DNA of 64,000 nt, from the NCBI RefSeq assembly GCF_000321225.1, contig NW_004451008.1:675330-739329 (forward strand), in the 5' to 3' direction. The notes beneath the pieces were generated by a model. That model was not told where the DNA came from and did no database searches. It saw only the letters and a program-made list of their open reading frames with translations. This stretch comes from Odobenus rosmarus divergens (lineage: Eukaryota; Chordata; Mammalia; Carnivora; Odobenidae). The position numbers were made by a program, and so were the translations under genes. Shown in pieces: positions 47,601-54,440 of this stretch (position 1 is its first letter; every line of letters starts with the position of its first letter).

Positions 47601-48337
47601 GAATATTTACATCTGTCTAGCTCATTAATTTTAATTTTTAAATGCCATTAGATCTGATATTGCTATATAGTGTTCTCCATTTTAAAAACAAAACTTGGAC
47701 AGGGTGGATTTCAGCAGGGAAGACTTCTGATAAGAATGATACTTGATGATGATGGGGATATATGGATATGACCTTGAGGCCCTCAAACAGAAGATGGTAT
47801 TAGGTCTCCTTCATTTCTCTCCTCTGGACCCTGAAGAGAGCTGTTGGTTGCATTATATGTTGTCAACTTTCTTAGGCAACATCACATTGATCAACTCTAA
47901 GGCCAAAAAATTAGATTAAAGTATACCCTGAAATAAGCAAGAAAATTTTTGATCACTGAAGTATAGATGCTAAAACCCTCTTAGAAACTTCCTCTCTACT
48001 TACACATACACTTGGAGTTTTGAAAGTTAATTATTATATTTCTCTTAAGATTTTAACCATGCTTACCCAGCAAGACAATGCCAAGAAAGGAGGAAGAGGA
48101 GCTTAGTTTTTCCTACAACTCTGCCTTCCTCATCTGCCTCCCATCAGGCTTTCCCTGTGTTTTTACAAAGTATAAAGAGATAGGGAAGACTGTTAAGGTT
48201 TGCTTTTATAAAAATGGGATTGTACTATCACCCTATAACTTCATTTTTTCAATAATGGTCATCCTTCTAGGTCATCAGATATGTATGATGTATTCTCTTG
48301 ACAGCTACATAATCTGTCTGTCCCACTCTCTCTCCCT

Positions 48338-48401
<64 letters not shown>

Positions 48402-51400
48402 CGGCTTAGACTACCATAGCAAAATATCAACGATTGAGTGATTTAAACAACAGGAGTTTGTTTCTCACAGTGCCTGAGGCTTAGAAGTCTAAAAGCCAAC
48501 CAATTCAGTTCCCCGGTGAGGGCTCTCTTCCTGGCTTGCAGATGGCAACCTTCTTGCCGTGTCTTCAACTTCAGAGAGAGAGAGAGAGCTCTGGTCTTAT
48601 AAGACCCTTCTAAAGACACTTATAAGGATGCTAAGCCCATTATGAGGGCCCCACCCACATGACCTCATCTAAATCTAACTGCCTCCCAAAGGCCCCACCT
48701 TCTAATACCATCACATTGGAGGTTAGGGCTTCAATATATGAGTTTGGTGGGGGACATAGTCAGTCCATGACACACACACACACACTTAAATCCTAGAATT
48801 AAATACCAAATAACTTGGCCTAGAAACCACGTCAACTTTTTAATACATAATTTAAAAACATTTTTATCAAGTGTGTTTTTCAGGGTATAAGAATTATAAG
48901 ATATGGCATTTTTAAATGACTTAAAAAGCCATCCCTGGGATTTTGTTGAAGTCAGAGTAGTTTAAAAACCTGAGCTTAATTTCTTAAATAAATGAGGTGC
49001 GCTTCTTCTAGACCAAAAAAAAAAAAAAAAAATTGGGCCACAAATTGCTTAATGGAAGACAGCATTGTGTAATGATTAAGGTTGTTGCTAAAGATTAAAG
49101 CATATTCTTAACATAAAAAAGAAATAGAAGCGAGCTCGAAAATCCAAATAATTTTTCTAATCACATAATTTCTATAGTGGTACCAACTCAGTATTTCTCG
49201 ACCTAAGATTTGGCAGGATGATAAGGCATTTCAAAAAAAAATATTTAACTTTTTCTTCCTACTTTTCTTAAATTCTATTACAACTTGAGCCCTTGAATTA
49301 TTCATGACTTTTGCAGCTATTAAACAATAAAACTCAGGAAAATATAAAAATAGAAATTATAGCTTGCTTTTCCCCCATTTTGAAAAGGAAATGAGACCAG
49401 TCATTAGCCAAATATTTTTCACATGCACACAAATTGAAAGTTTTGTTGTCAAACATTTGTACTTTTCTGTGTAACTCTCATTTGTTCAGTATATAATTAA
49501 AATGTCAATATTCTCCCCAAAAACTTCTTAGAGTGAAAACATATGATTTATTATACAATATTAATTAAGCTCCTACTTTGTGCTAATTAATTATCCAGGT
49601 GGTGGCTGGAGAGAAATTTTCTATTGCGTTCAGCGCCAGGGAAACCATGTGTTCCAAGGAAAGTAACGAAGAGTTGGCAGAAAGTTGCCAGATCAATAAA
49701 TACGGAGTGAGTAGTAACGCAACTGTGTATTTGCTCCCTGGAAACCTTTTTGATATTTTATACTTGTTTAAGCATCACATGAACAACACTGTTCTTTCTT
49801 TTGCCTTCTGTCTTCATGGATAGCAAATCCTAGAATGTAAAGCCGAAGTTTTTGTGATACCTTGGGAGAAAAAAATTTACCCTACTGTCACCTGTCAGCC
49901 ACTGAAAAAGGTATGATTCTAATTACAGTCAGCTCGGGTCAACTTTGCTCATTCCGAAAAGTCATATTTGAGGGTTGAAAGTGAACCGTTATTTAAATGA
50001 ATTGGGAGACTATCTTCTTAAAATGGGGAAGAACGCTCACATTTCTGTGCTGACCTCTTTATGGCTAGACATGAGAGCAGCAGTCCTCGTAATTACACAC
50101 CATGCCTTGTCAGCGTCCCATTGGCAGGGGGCCCTCGCTTGGTGAACTGCAGGCCCTGCTGTGGAGGGCCCATGCTAGCCCGTGCACCCACAAGGTGTGC
50201 CTGAGACGAGGCCCTGCTCTCCCATGCTCACTGCTTACAGCCAAGGAGATCGGGAGGAATACAGATCTCAGCCCCCACTCCACATCAGTTGACTCAAAAT
50301 CTGCATTTTTAACATGATCCCTGAAGCGGGGGGGAGGGGGGAGGAGGTCATACCCATGTTCAAGTTCAGGAAGCATTAGTTTGCATCATTTTTTTTTAAT
50401 TTTTAAAAGATCCCTGGGAAGTAAGTAAGACTTTCCCCATTGCCAAGGATGACATCCTAAAAATTACAAAGATGCTGAGGTCATAGGGTAAATAATAACA
50501 TTACCAAGTGTACTTTCTGTCCCAGGCACTGTACTGAGAGCTTCACACATATTTCCCTCCTGACACCTCTATGAGGCAGGTGCTGTTATTATCCTATTTA
50601 CAGATGAGAAAAATGAAGCCAGTGATGCTCAGATTCAAGTCTAGATCAAATCAGAGCCCACCCTATTCGCTATGATGCTGATTCCTAGTAGGGTCTGACT
50701 TGTTTGACTCTCCAAACCATGTTCTTTGTACCACCAAACACTGCCCCTGACCATCACATTCTCACAGGTAGTGAAAGTGTAGGTGGAAAAAATCCACAAG
50801 ACCGTATCTTCAGTGCAATTTGCCTCTTCTTACTTTTTCCTGATTTACATTTTTGCCATGTGTCAGTATGTACAGAGTCTAATAGAAACATTATACAAAG
50901 ACTGCGTTTCAAGCTGGTGACAATTCCTAATGTGTTTCAATCAAACAAAGTAGTTGTGAATATATGCTCCCTAGATATTCAGCTCATAAAGCCACTTAGC
51001 GCCTTTTAGGATAAAAAGAGTAATTGTGCTAATAGAAACAGTATCAATGAATAAATAATGTGTCATGGCTTTATATAACCATGGGCTTAGAAGGTACCCT
51101 AGGGATTATGTAGTACCACCACCCAATTTTTCCCAAAGAAGGAAAAACTCTCCAGCTTAGAGTATTAAGAACAATAATCAATAACCACAAGTTATAAAAG
51201 CAACCAAAGAGGAAAAAATATTCATTCTCATCCTCTCTGGAATATTAATATCATATTTGAAGTCTGATAGATTTGCCCCATTGTAAAGAAAGATAGCATT
51301 GCCAGGACTCAGTCCTTCTTTCTTCATTGATAGTATGGTTTTCACAGTAATGCATTCATCTTAATATTTCCTGTTTAGATCATATTGATGAAAAGGCCTC

Positions 51401-52125
51401 CAGGTTTTTCACCTTTCCGATCAGTACCCTTGGAGAAAAGAGAAGAAGGAACAACTGTAAGTCCACCCCACACTTCCATGGCACCTGTACAAGGTGAAGA
51501 GCGGGATTCAGGAAAAGAACAAGGACCCACTCATGGGCATAGCTGGGGCCATTACAAGCAAATAAAACATGGCTTTGGCCATGGTCATAAACATGAGCAT
51601 GACCAAGGCCATGGGTACCACAGGGGACATGGCCTTGGCCATGGACATCAAAGGGAACATGGCCTAGCCCAAGGACATATACATGAACATGGCCAAGGCC
51701 ATGGAAAATATAAAAATAAAAGAAAAAACAATGGAAAGCACAATGGTTGGAAAATAGAGCATTTGGCAAGTTCTTCTGAAGATAGTACTACCTCTTCTGC
51801 ACAGACACAAGAGAAGACAGAAGGGCCAACACCCCTCCCTTCCCTAGCCCAGCCAGGTATAGCGGCTACTGTGCCTGACTTTCAGGACTCAGATCTCATT
51901 GCAGTCATGATGCCTAAGCCACCAGCTCCCACAGAGAGTGATGATGATTGGATCCCTAACATCCAGATAGAGCCAAATAGCCTTTCATTTAACCTGATAT
52001 CTGACTTTCCGGAAAAAACCTCCCCCAAATGTCCCGGACGCCCCTGGAAGCCAGTTAATGGAATGAATCCAGCTGTGGAAGTGAAAGAATTTCATGATTT
52101 CGATCTCACTGATGCTTTGTTTTAA
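29475..52125 (+). CDS. KNG1: Kininogen-1, high-molecular-weight form (10 exons)
   Basis: Joined exons: 29475-29666, 33874-33984, 34949-35033, 36545-36717, 37572-37679, 43505-43589, 44653-44825, 49599-49706, 49824-49910, 51379-52125; 622 aa (human 644). It is a secreted plasma protein of the contact/kallikrein-kinin system. Signal peptide about 1-18. D1 (to about 129) lacks an inhibitory loop. D2 (130-251) has the loop QVVVG (187-191) and D3 (252-374) has QVVAG (309-313); these inhibit papain-like proteases, and D2 also calpain in known kininogens. D4 holds bradykinin RPPGFSPFR (380-388), preceded by MK, so kallidin is also possible. D5 is His/Gly-rich (426-498; zinc, heparin and surface binding). 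D6 has [13 protein letters not shown] (prekallikrein/factor XI binding) and CPGRPW. All splice phases agree. D5 is shorter than in human. Confidence 0.97.
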
Positions 52126-53458
52126 TTTATGCCGCCATGAGTCTTTAACACTTCATCATTCCTCTCCCCATTGTCTAAATATCCTGATATAACACAACAA
52201 AAGCCCTGAAGCTTCAGAACGGCTTAGAGAGAAGGGGTGAGACTCGCAATGGGGACACCGTCAATCTCTATGGACGACGTATAACCGTGTGCAGAATCCT
52301 AAATTCCCTCTGGGTCTTCCTCACAAGTTTTCTTATCTAACACAGAAAATGGACAAACTCATGTGCCTTATGGCCTATGGCAATTTGCTTTTCTGACAAC
52401 AAATGTATACCTTAAAATGTATGTCATGGACTTTCATACAAAGATTATTGACATTCTGAATAAACTGCAGCATGTGGTCCCTGAACACATGTGAAAATAA
52501 GGGAAGTCAAGAGACTGAATGCTAAATTTCTTAATGGGAAAAGAAATAATAATAAAACCTCTAGAGGTTAAAGAGGGACAGCAGGAAAGAAAGACAGATT
52601 GGCCAAAGAGAGGACAGGGGAAGTAAATTAACTGACTTTCAGTTTCCAGAATGACTAGTATATCAAATAGTTACTCCCACTTGACAAAGCTGTCCTGATA
52701 ATTCTCTTTCTAGGTGAGAGGGTTTCTTGTAAGTCAGTCATTTCCATTTACTCATTAAGTACCTTTTACAACAAGGCTTTCAAATGGGAGTTTTCTGTTT
52801 GTTCATTTGTTGCCCACGCTATATTGAGTAATCCTGAGCTTTCAGCAACTCTGAGTTCAGTGATAAGGATGGAAAGCAGAGAAAGTAATATAGAGGCAGT
52901 CTTGCCAAGGAAAATGTTTTTTAAATAATTGACAAGGGAATATCATGGGATGTGATGCAAATTTCATTCAGAAATCTTATGAGGAAATTCCTCTCTAACC
53001 TCACTTTATGATCATATCATCTTTTTGCTATGACATTGAAGAGCACTGGTTTTTGCAAAAGAGAATAATATGATTGTCTTTAATTGCCTTATAACATGAG
53101 GGAGGCGTGTATTTTATAACCCTTGCTGCGCTTTTGCCTAGGGAAACAAGCTAGGGCTTTAAACAGCTACACTTACCTGTGGATGAATGTTTCACTGCTA
53201 CTTCAGTTTATGGGATGCATTTGAACCTCTGAGTTTTTATTTCATTTCAAATATTATCTGTACTTTTAAATAAAGAACCAATGATGTCAGGAAAAAGTCT
53301 CATCTTGTCAAATGGTTGCTTCACCTTCTTTTATTGAATGATAACAACAGATTAACAGAGTTTTACTATACTTACAGAGGCACCTAATGCCCTGCGAGTA
53401 CAAGGGCCGACCTCAGGAGGCAGGGGCAGAGCCAGCATCTGAGAGCAAGGTCTCTTGA
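29475..53458 (+). CDS. KNG1: Kininogen-1, low-molecular-weight form (alternative last exon)
   Basis: This shares exons 1-9 and 51379-51456 of exon 10, then splices from the internal donor ACT|GTAAGT to the downstream exon 53378-53458. The tail reads [20 protein letters not shown], then SESKVS and stop; it corresponds to the human LMW tail SHLRSCEYKGRPPKAGAEPA as I recall it. Predicted 426 aa (human 427). It keeps the three cystatin domains and bradykinin but lacks D5 and D6, so it cannot bind prekallikrein/factor XI. The use of both forms is inferred from the intact splice signals and the open, conserved tail. Confidence 0.93.
29742..29830 (+). repeat. Compound (CA)n/(CCA)n/(CAA)n microsatellite
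   Basis: CA repeats, then CCACCACCGCCAACAACAAC, then CAC/CAA triplets. It begins about 75 bp after KNG1 exon 1. Confidence 0.95.
30095..30540 (+). mobile_element. L1 3'UTR fragment in KNG1 intron 1
   Basis: TGTGATCTCACTTACATGTG, GTGGTTGCCAGGGGCTCAGG, then CAATTATACCTCAAGAAAGC: a typical old L1 3' end, 5'-truncated, in + orientation. Confidence 0.8.
30541..31030 (+). other. KNG1: KNG1 intron 1, unassigned
   Basis: AT-rich sequence with no recognised element before the next SINE. Confidence 0.4.
31045..31242 (+). mobile_element. Young CAN-SINE in KNG1 intron 1, exact 14-bp target-site duplication
   Basis: Head GGGCGCCTGGGTGGCTCAG with near-consensus body. AAAATGTCCATGGA is exact at 31031-31044 and 31243-31256. 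Confidence 0.96.
31380..31560 (+). mobile_element. MIR-like element
   Basis: CTGAGAGTCAGGAGACTTGG, then ...CACCTGCAAAGTGATGGGCT and CTCTCTGGTCCCTTGCTG resemble a + strand MIR. Confidence 0.5.
31607..31808 (-). mobile_element. CAN-SINE (antisense) in KNG1 intron 1
   Basis: AAAGATTTTTATTTATTTAC, AG-rich middle, inverted head TGAGCCACCCAGGCGCCC. It faces the + SINE 365 bp upstream. Confidence 0.95.
31820..33110 (-). mobile_element. Antisense L1 3' region in KNG1 intron 1
   Basis: Reverse-oriented L1M-type 3' sequence: TGTAGTTGACACACAAAGTT, AGCATAATACCCTCTAGGTC, AATACTCCATTATACATATA and ATGATGAGTGATGTTGAGCA. Decayed, non-coding. Confidence 0.85.
33150..33545 (-). mobile_element. Older antisense L1 3'UTR fragment
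   Basis: CCATCCAGAGATAACATTTT, TAACTTTCCAGACTTTTAAG and ATGAACACTCTTCCAAGTAA resemble old L1ME/L1MC 3'UTRs. Boundaries are approximate. Confidence 0.5.
33546..33741 (-). mobile_element. CAN-SINE (antisense), near KNG1 exon 2
   Basis: AAAAGATTTTATTTATTTAT, AG-rich middle, inverted head TGAGCCACCCAGGTGCCCC. It ends 132 bp before exon 2. Confidence 0.95.
33874..33984 (+). CDS. KNG1: KNG1 exon 2
   Basis: 111 nt, residues 65-101: [19 protein letters not shown], then [15 protein letters not shown]. Acceptor TTTTTCAG, donor GCT|GTAAGT. Confidence 0.96.
33985..34948 (+). other. KNG1: KNG1 intron 2
   Basis: 964 bp. MIR-like + sequence at about 34320-34510 (GGTTGTTGGAGGATGAAATG, CTAACAAGTGCCTGGCCC). 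It ends in a long T-run (34924-34946) before TTTTTAG. Confidence 0.6.
34949..35033 (+). CDS. KNG1: KNG1 exon 3
   Basis: 85 nt, residues 102-129 plus one base: [20 protein letters not shown], then TQTCQITP, end of D1. Donor CCAG|GTAGCC is weak but matches the homologous boundary. Confidence 0.95.
35034..36544 (+). other. KNG1: KNG1 intron 3
   Basis: MIR + at about 35310-35450 (GGCTTTGAGGTCGGACTTGG) and MIR - at about 35505-35700 (TTTACAGGTAAGAAACTGAG), then unassigned sequence and a SINE (36051-36262). Confidence 0.65.
36051..36262 (-). mobile_element. CAN-SINE (antisense) in KNG1 intron 3
   Basis: AAAGATTTATTTAGGGAGTG, AG-rich middle, inverted head GGAGCCACCCAGGCGCCCC. The flanks ATGTTTCACTTTT and ATGTTTTACTTTT may be the target duplication. 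Confidence 0.93.
36545..36717 (+). CDS. KNG1: KNG1 exon 4 (start of cystatin D2)
   Basis: 173 nt, residues 130-187: [20 protein letters not shown], then the helix and EVKRAHRQ. The last CAG is Q187 of the inhibitory loop. Acceptor TGTCAAG, donor CAG|GTTTGT. Confidence 0.96.
36718..37571 (+). other. KNG1: KNG1 intron 4, nothing recognised
   Basis: 854 bp without a confident repeat or exon. Confidence 0.5.
37572..37679 (+). CDS. KNG1: KNG1 exon 5 (D2 loop)
   Basis: 108 nt, residues 188-223: [19 protein letters not shown], then [14 protein letters not shown]. With Q187 the loop reads QVVVG. Donor GGT|GTAAGT. Confidence 0.96.
37680..38200 (+). other. KNG1: KNG1 intron 5, first part, nothing recognised
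   Basis: Pyrimidine-rich at 37960-38110, possibly a decayed L2; otherwise unassigned. Confidence 0.4.
38200..38870 (+). mobile_element. Old L1 3' fragments
   Basis: CACCTAGGAATTCAACTTCT, ACAGTAGGGAATGGTTAAGT and AGACAACCCAATTTAAAAAT, then GGGCAAAGG: L1-derived in + orientation, likely two pieces. Confidence 0.6.
38872..39077 (+). mobile_element. CAN-SINE in KNG1 intron 5
   Basis: Head GGGGTGCCTGGGTGGCTCAG, CT-rich tract, long A-run tail. Confidence 0.95.
39165..39440 (+). mobile_element. MER5A-like remnants
   Basis: CAGCATCACCAGGGGTGCTG, CTACTGAATCAGAATCTGCA, then TCTGAAAAGCACTG. A second piece (TTGCATATTAGAATCATTCA) follows at about 39360-39440. Confidence 0.65.
39488..39676 (-). mobile_element. 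CAN-SINE (antisense) in KNG1 intron 5
   Basis: AAAGATTTTATTTATTTATT, AG-rich middle, inverted head TGAGCCACTCAGGTGCCCC. Confidence 0.94.
39803..39910 (+). mobile_element. Short CAN-SINE
   Basis: GGGGTGCCTGGCTGGCTCAG head with B-box-like GTTCAAGCCCC, then an A-run. The CT tract is missing. Confidence 0.88.
41638..41800 (-). mobile_element. 3' end of a younger carnivore L1
   Basis: ATTATGTTATGTTAATCACC, ATGTTCCATGATTCATTGTT and GTATAACACCCAGTGCTCC are the reverse of the carnivore L1 3'UTR. 5'-truncated insertion within older L1. Confidence 0.8.
41807..41918 (-). mobile_element. Short CAN-SINE (antisense)
   Basis: TTAGTAATCTCTACACTCAA, CGAACCCACAACCTTGAGAT, then GAGCCAACCAGGCACC. Confidence 0.87.
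43505..43589 (+). CDS. KNG1: KNG1 exon 6
   Basis: 85 nt, residues 224-251 plus one base: [20 protein letters not shown], then SQKCELYP, end of D2. Acceptor AAAACCAG, donor CCAG|GTATGA. Confidence 0.95.
43590..44652 (+). other. KNG1: KNG1 intron 6
   Basis: Contains one antisense SINE (43921-44118). The rest shows no recognised element. The open frame at 43651-43911 has no family resemblance. Confidence 0.6.
43921..44118 (-). mobile_element. Young CAN-SINE (antisense), exact 14-bp target-site duplication
   Basis: AGATTTTATTTATTTATTTG and inverted head GAGCCACCCAGGCGCCCC. AGTAAAATCCTTTC is exact at 43907-43920 and 44120-44133. Confidence 0.96.
44653..44825 (+). CDS. KNG1: KNG1 exon 7 (start of cystatin D3)
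   Basis: 173 nt, residues 252-309: [20 protein letters not shown], then [13 protein letters not shown] and RATVQ. Same length and phase as exon 4. Donor CAG|GTCTGT. Confidence 0.96.
44826..47090 (+). other. KNG1: KNG1 intron 7, first half
   Basis: MIR-like + at about 44930-45120 and 45375-45510 (GGTCAGGAGACCCAGCTCTA), an L1 3' fragment + at about 45690-46150 (CATATCCGTACAATGGAGTA), and unassigned sequence from 46150 to 47090. Confidence 0.5.
47090..47560 (-). mobile_element. Old antisense L1 3' fragment
   Basis: ATTTACATTCACACCAACTG, AATGTGCATATCCTTGGTTA and CTGTTCATGTCCTTTGCACA: reverse L1 3'UTR/ORF2-end phrases. Confidence 0.6.
47561..48325 (+). other. KNG1: KNG1 intron 7, unassigned
   Basis: No confident element. 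About 48200-48300 may be a further L1 3' scrap. Confidence 0.4.
48326..48400 (+). repeat. (CTCTCC)n-(CT)n-(CA)n microsatellite
   Basis: Pyrimidine-only run of about 44 bp, then CA repeats to 48400. It creates a false open frame of Ser-Leu and Thr-His repeats. Confidence 0.95.
48404..48772 (-). mobile_element. MLT1-type LTR (ERVL-MaLR), antisense
   Basis: Reverse of the element at 15583-15947 by family: ATTTAAACAACAGGAGTTTG, CTCTTCCTGGCTTGCAGATG, GAGGGCCCCACCCACATGAC and GGAGGTTAGGGCTTCAATAT. Non-coding, ancient. Confidence 0.72.
48800..49598 (+). other. KNG1: KNG1 intron 7, end, nothing recognised
   Basis: AT-rich sequence with an A-run at 49014-49031. Confidence 0.45.
49599..49706 (+). CDS. 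KNG1: KNG1 exon 8 (D3 loop)
   Basis: 108 nt, residues 310-345: [20 protein letters not shown], then [16 protein letters not shown]. With Q309 the loop reads QVVAG. Donor GGA|GTGAGT. Confidence 0.96.
49824..49910 (+). CDS. KNG1: KNG1 exon 9
   Basis: 87 nt, residues 346-374: [20 protein letters not shown], then TVTCQPLKK, end of D3. The acceptor CATGGATAG has a poor pyrimidine tract. The intron before it is only 117 bp. Confidence 0.95.
49911..51378 (+). other. KNG1: KNG1 intron 9
   Basis: MER5A-like scrap at about 50250-50385, MIR - at about 50500-50690 (TATTTACAGATGAGAAAAAT). The remainder is unassigned. Confidence 0.5.
51379..52125 (+). CDS. KNG1: KNG1 exon 10 (bradykinin, D5, D6; HMW-specific end)
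   Basis: 747 nt, residues 375-622 and TAA. IILMK precedes bradykinin; then [12 protein letters not shown], the shared-part end at 51456, and [12 protein letters not shown]. The His/Gly-rich D5 (51532-51750) has about 19 histidines. D6 with C592 in CPGRPW follows. It ends in DFDLTDALF. Confidence 0.97.
   Translation: MILMKRPPGFSPFRSVPLEKREEGTTVSPPHTSMAPVQGEERDSGKEQGPTHGHSWGHYKQIKHGFGHGHKHEHDQGHGYHRGHGLGHGHQREHGLAQGHIHEHGQGHGKYKNKRKNNGKHNGWKIEHLASSSEDSTTSSAQTQEKTEGPTPLPSLAQPGIAATVPDFQDSDLIAVMMPKPPAPTESDDDWIPNIQIEPNSLSFNLISDFPEKTSPKCPGRPWKPVNGMNPAVEVKEFHDFDLTDALF
51394..51420 (+). other. KNG1: Bradykinin-coding segment
   Basis: Nine codons for RPPGFSPFR, residues 380-388, identical to the standard mammalian peptide. 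Preceding MK allows Lys-bradykinin release by tissue kallikrein; following Ser fits plasma kallikrein cleavage at R|S. Confidence 0.99.
51457..51462 (+). other. KNG1: Internal alternative 5' splice site in KNG1 exon 10
   Basis: GTAAGT directly after ACT at phase 0, a near-perfect donor inside coding sequence (codons for V and S in the HMW form). It separates HMW from LMW kininogen. Confidence 0.92.
52126..53377 (+). other. KNG1: HMW kininogen 3'UTR and LMW intron
   Basis: Poly(A) signal AATAAA at 52459-52464 fits the HMW transcript. Another at 53269-53274 lies further down. No repeat was recognised. Confidence 0.7.
53378..53458 (+). CDS. KNG1: KNG1 exon 11 (LMW-specific tail)
   Basis: 81 nt: 26 codons and TGA. 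Acceptor ATACTTACAG. It encodes [20 protein letters not shown], then SESKVS. Confidence 0.93.
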   Translation, partial: RHLMPCEYKGRPQEAGAEPASESKVS

Positions 53459-53587
53459 CCAGTGGGCAGAATCTTCATGCCTGCCACAATAGCCCCAACA
53501 ACCTCTATCACCAGCCCTGCATGGAAGGAGAAGAAGGGATAAAAGTTAAAGAGAAGAATGCCATTCTACTATTCTGTTGCTGAGTGA

Positions 53588-53593
53588 AATAAA
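53588..53593 (+). terminator. KNG1: LMW kininogen poly(A) signal
   Basis: AATAAA 130 bp after the LMW stop codon, followed by GT-rich sequence (GTTCAGTCTTGATG). Confidence 0.7.
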
Positions 53594-53619
53594 GTTCAGT
53601 CTTGATGCTCTCATTCCTG

Positions 53620-54067
53620 GTGAATTCATGGTGGTCTTCTTTTGGCCACACCCATCCTGCAGCAAAGTCCAGTAGATCAGAGAGCCAGCGCTATGACTCT
53701 TTGTCATGGAAACTCATAGCCCAGCTCTAGAGGATTCTTACTAACCAAGGCAGGAGTTAGGTTCCTTACCACCAAAACTTCATCATGGATGTTAAATTAA
53801 CAGTTAGTGGGTCATGTTTCTACCAGCAATCTAAGGACTCTCTATCTTCCCTTCTCGCTTCTCCTGATTCCCAGCCTAAACTGAAGACTAATTTGTCTTA
53901 TTCTTGTTCTTTAAGATCCAGATAATTACCAAAAAGAAAAAAAAAAAACTTGTGTTAATGGGATGTCTACCAACCTTCTCATTATTAGAAAATACCTAAC
54001 CACAAAAAAAGTTTTTAAAAAAATTTTTAAATTAACTTTCTGATCTGGGTAAAGGAGATAATAGAAA
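53620..54067. other. Intergenic, nothing recognised
   Basis: Unassigned sequence downstream of KNG1 with A-rich runs at 53933-53948 and 54004-54030. Confidence 0.45.
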
Positions 54068-54182
54068 TCCATGGAGCACTGGGTGTTGTATGAAAACAAT
54101 GAATCATGGATCACTGCATCGAAAACTGGTGATGTATTGTATGGCGACTAAGATAACGTAATAAAATAAAATTTTAAAAAAA
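54068..54182 (+). mobile_element. 3' end of carnivore L1
   Basis: GAGCACTGGGTGTTGTATGA, AACAATGAATCATGGATCAC, then AATAAAATAAAATTTTAAAA: heavily 5'-truncated L1. Confidence 0.8.
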
Positions 54183-54239
54183 TCCAGTAGAAGAGAAAGT
54201 GATAGGGATTTTAAATCTTTTGTAGTAAAACACATGAAT

Positions 54240-54440
54240 TAAATGCCTATGATAGCCATTTACTGTGCTAGACAATTTCCTTTTGGTGTATAACTTAATC
54301 CTCATAACCACTCAGAGGTCCCCGTGATCACCTTTCTTTTACAATGAGGAAACTGTAGCTCTCGGCACCCTGCCCAGGGTCACACAGTTAATATGTGACA
54401 GAACTGGCATTCAAACCTTTTGAACTGCACTATGCCATTT
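54240..54440 (-). mobile_element. MIR element (antisense)
   Basis: AACTTAATCCTCATAACCAC, ACAATGAGGAAACTGTAGCT and CAGGGTCACACAGTTAATAT. Confidence 0.75.

Noticed and set aside
48078..48419. Frame ending in Ser-Leu and Thr-His repeats
   Set aside because: Produced by the (CT)n/(CA)n microsatellite.
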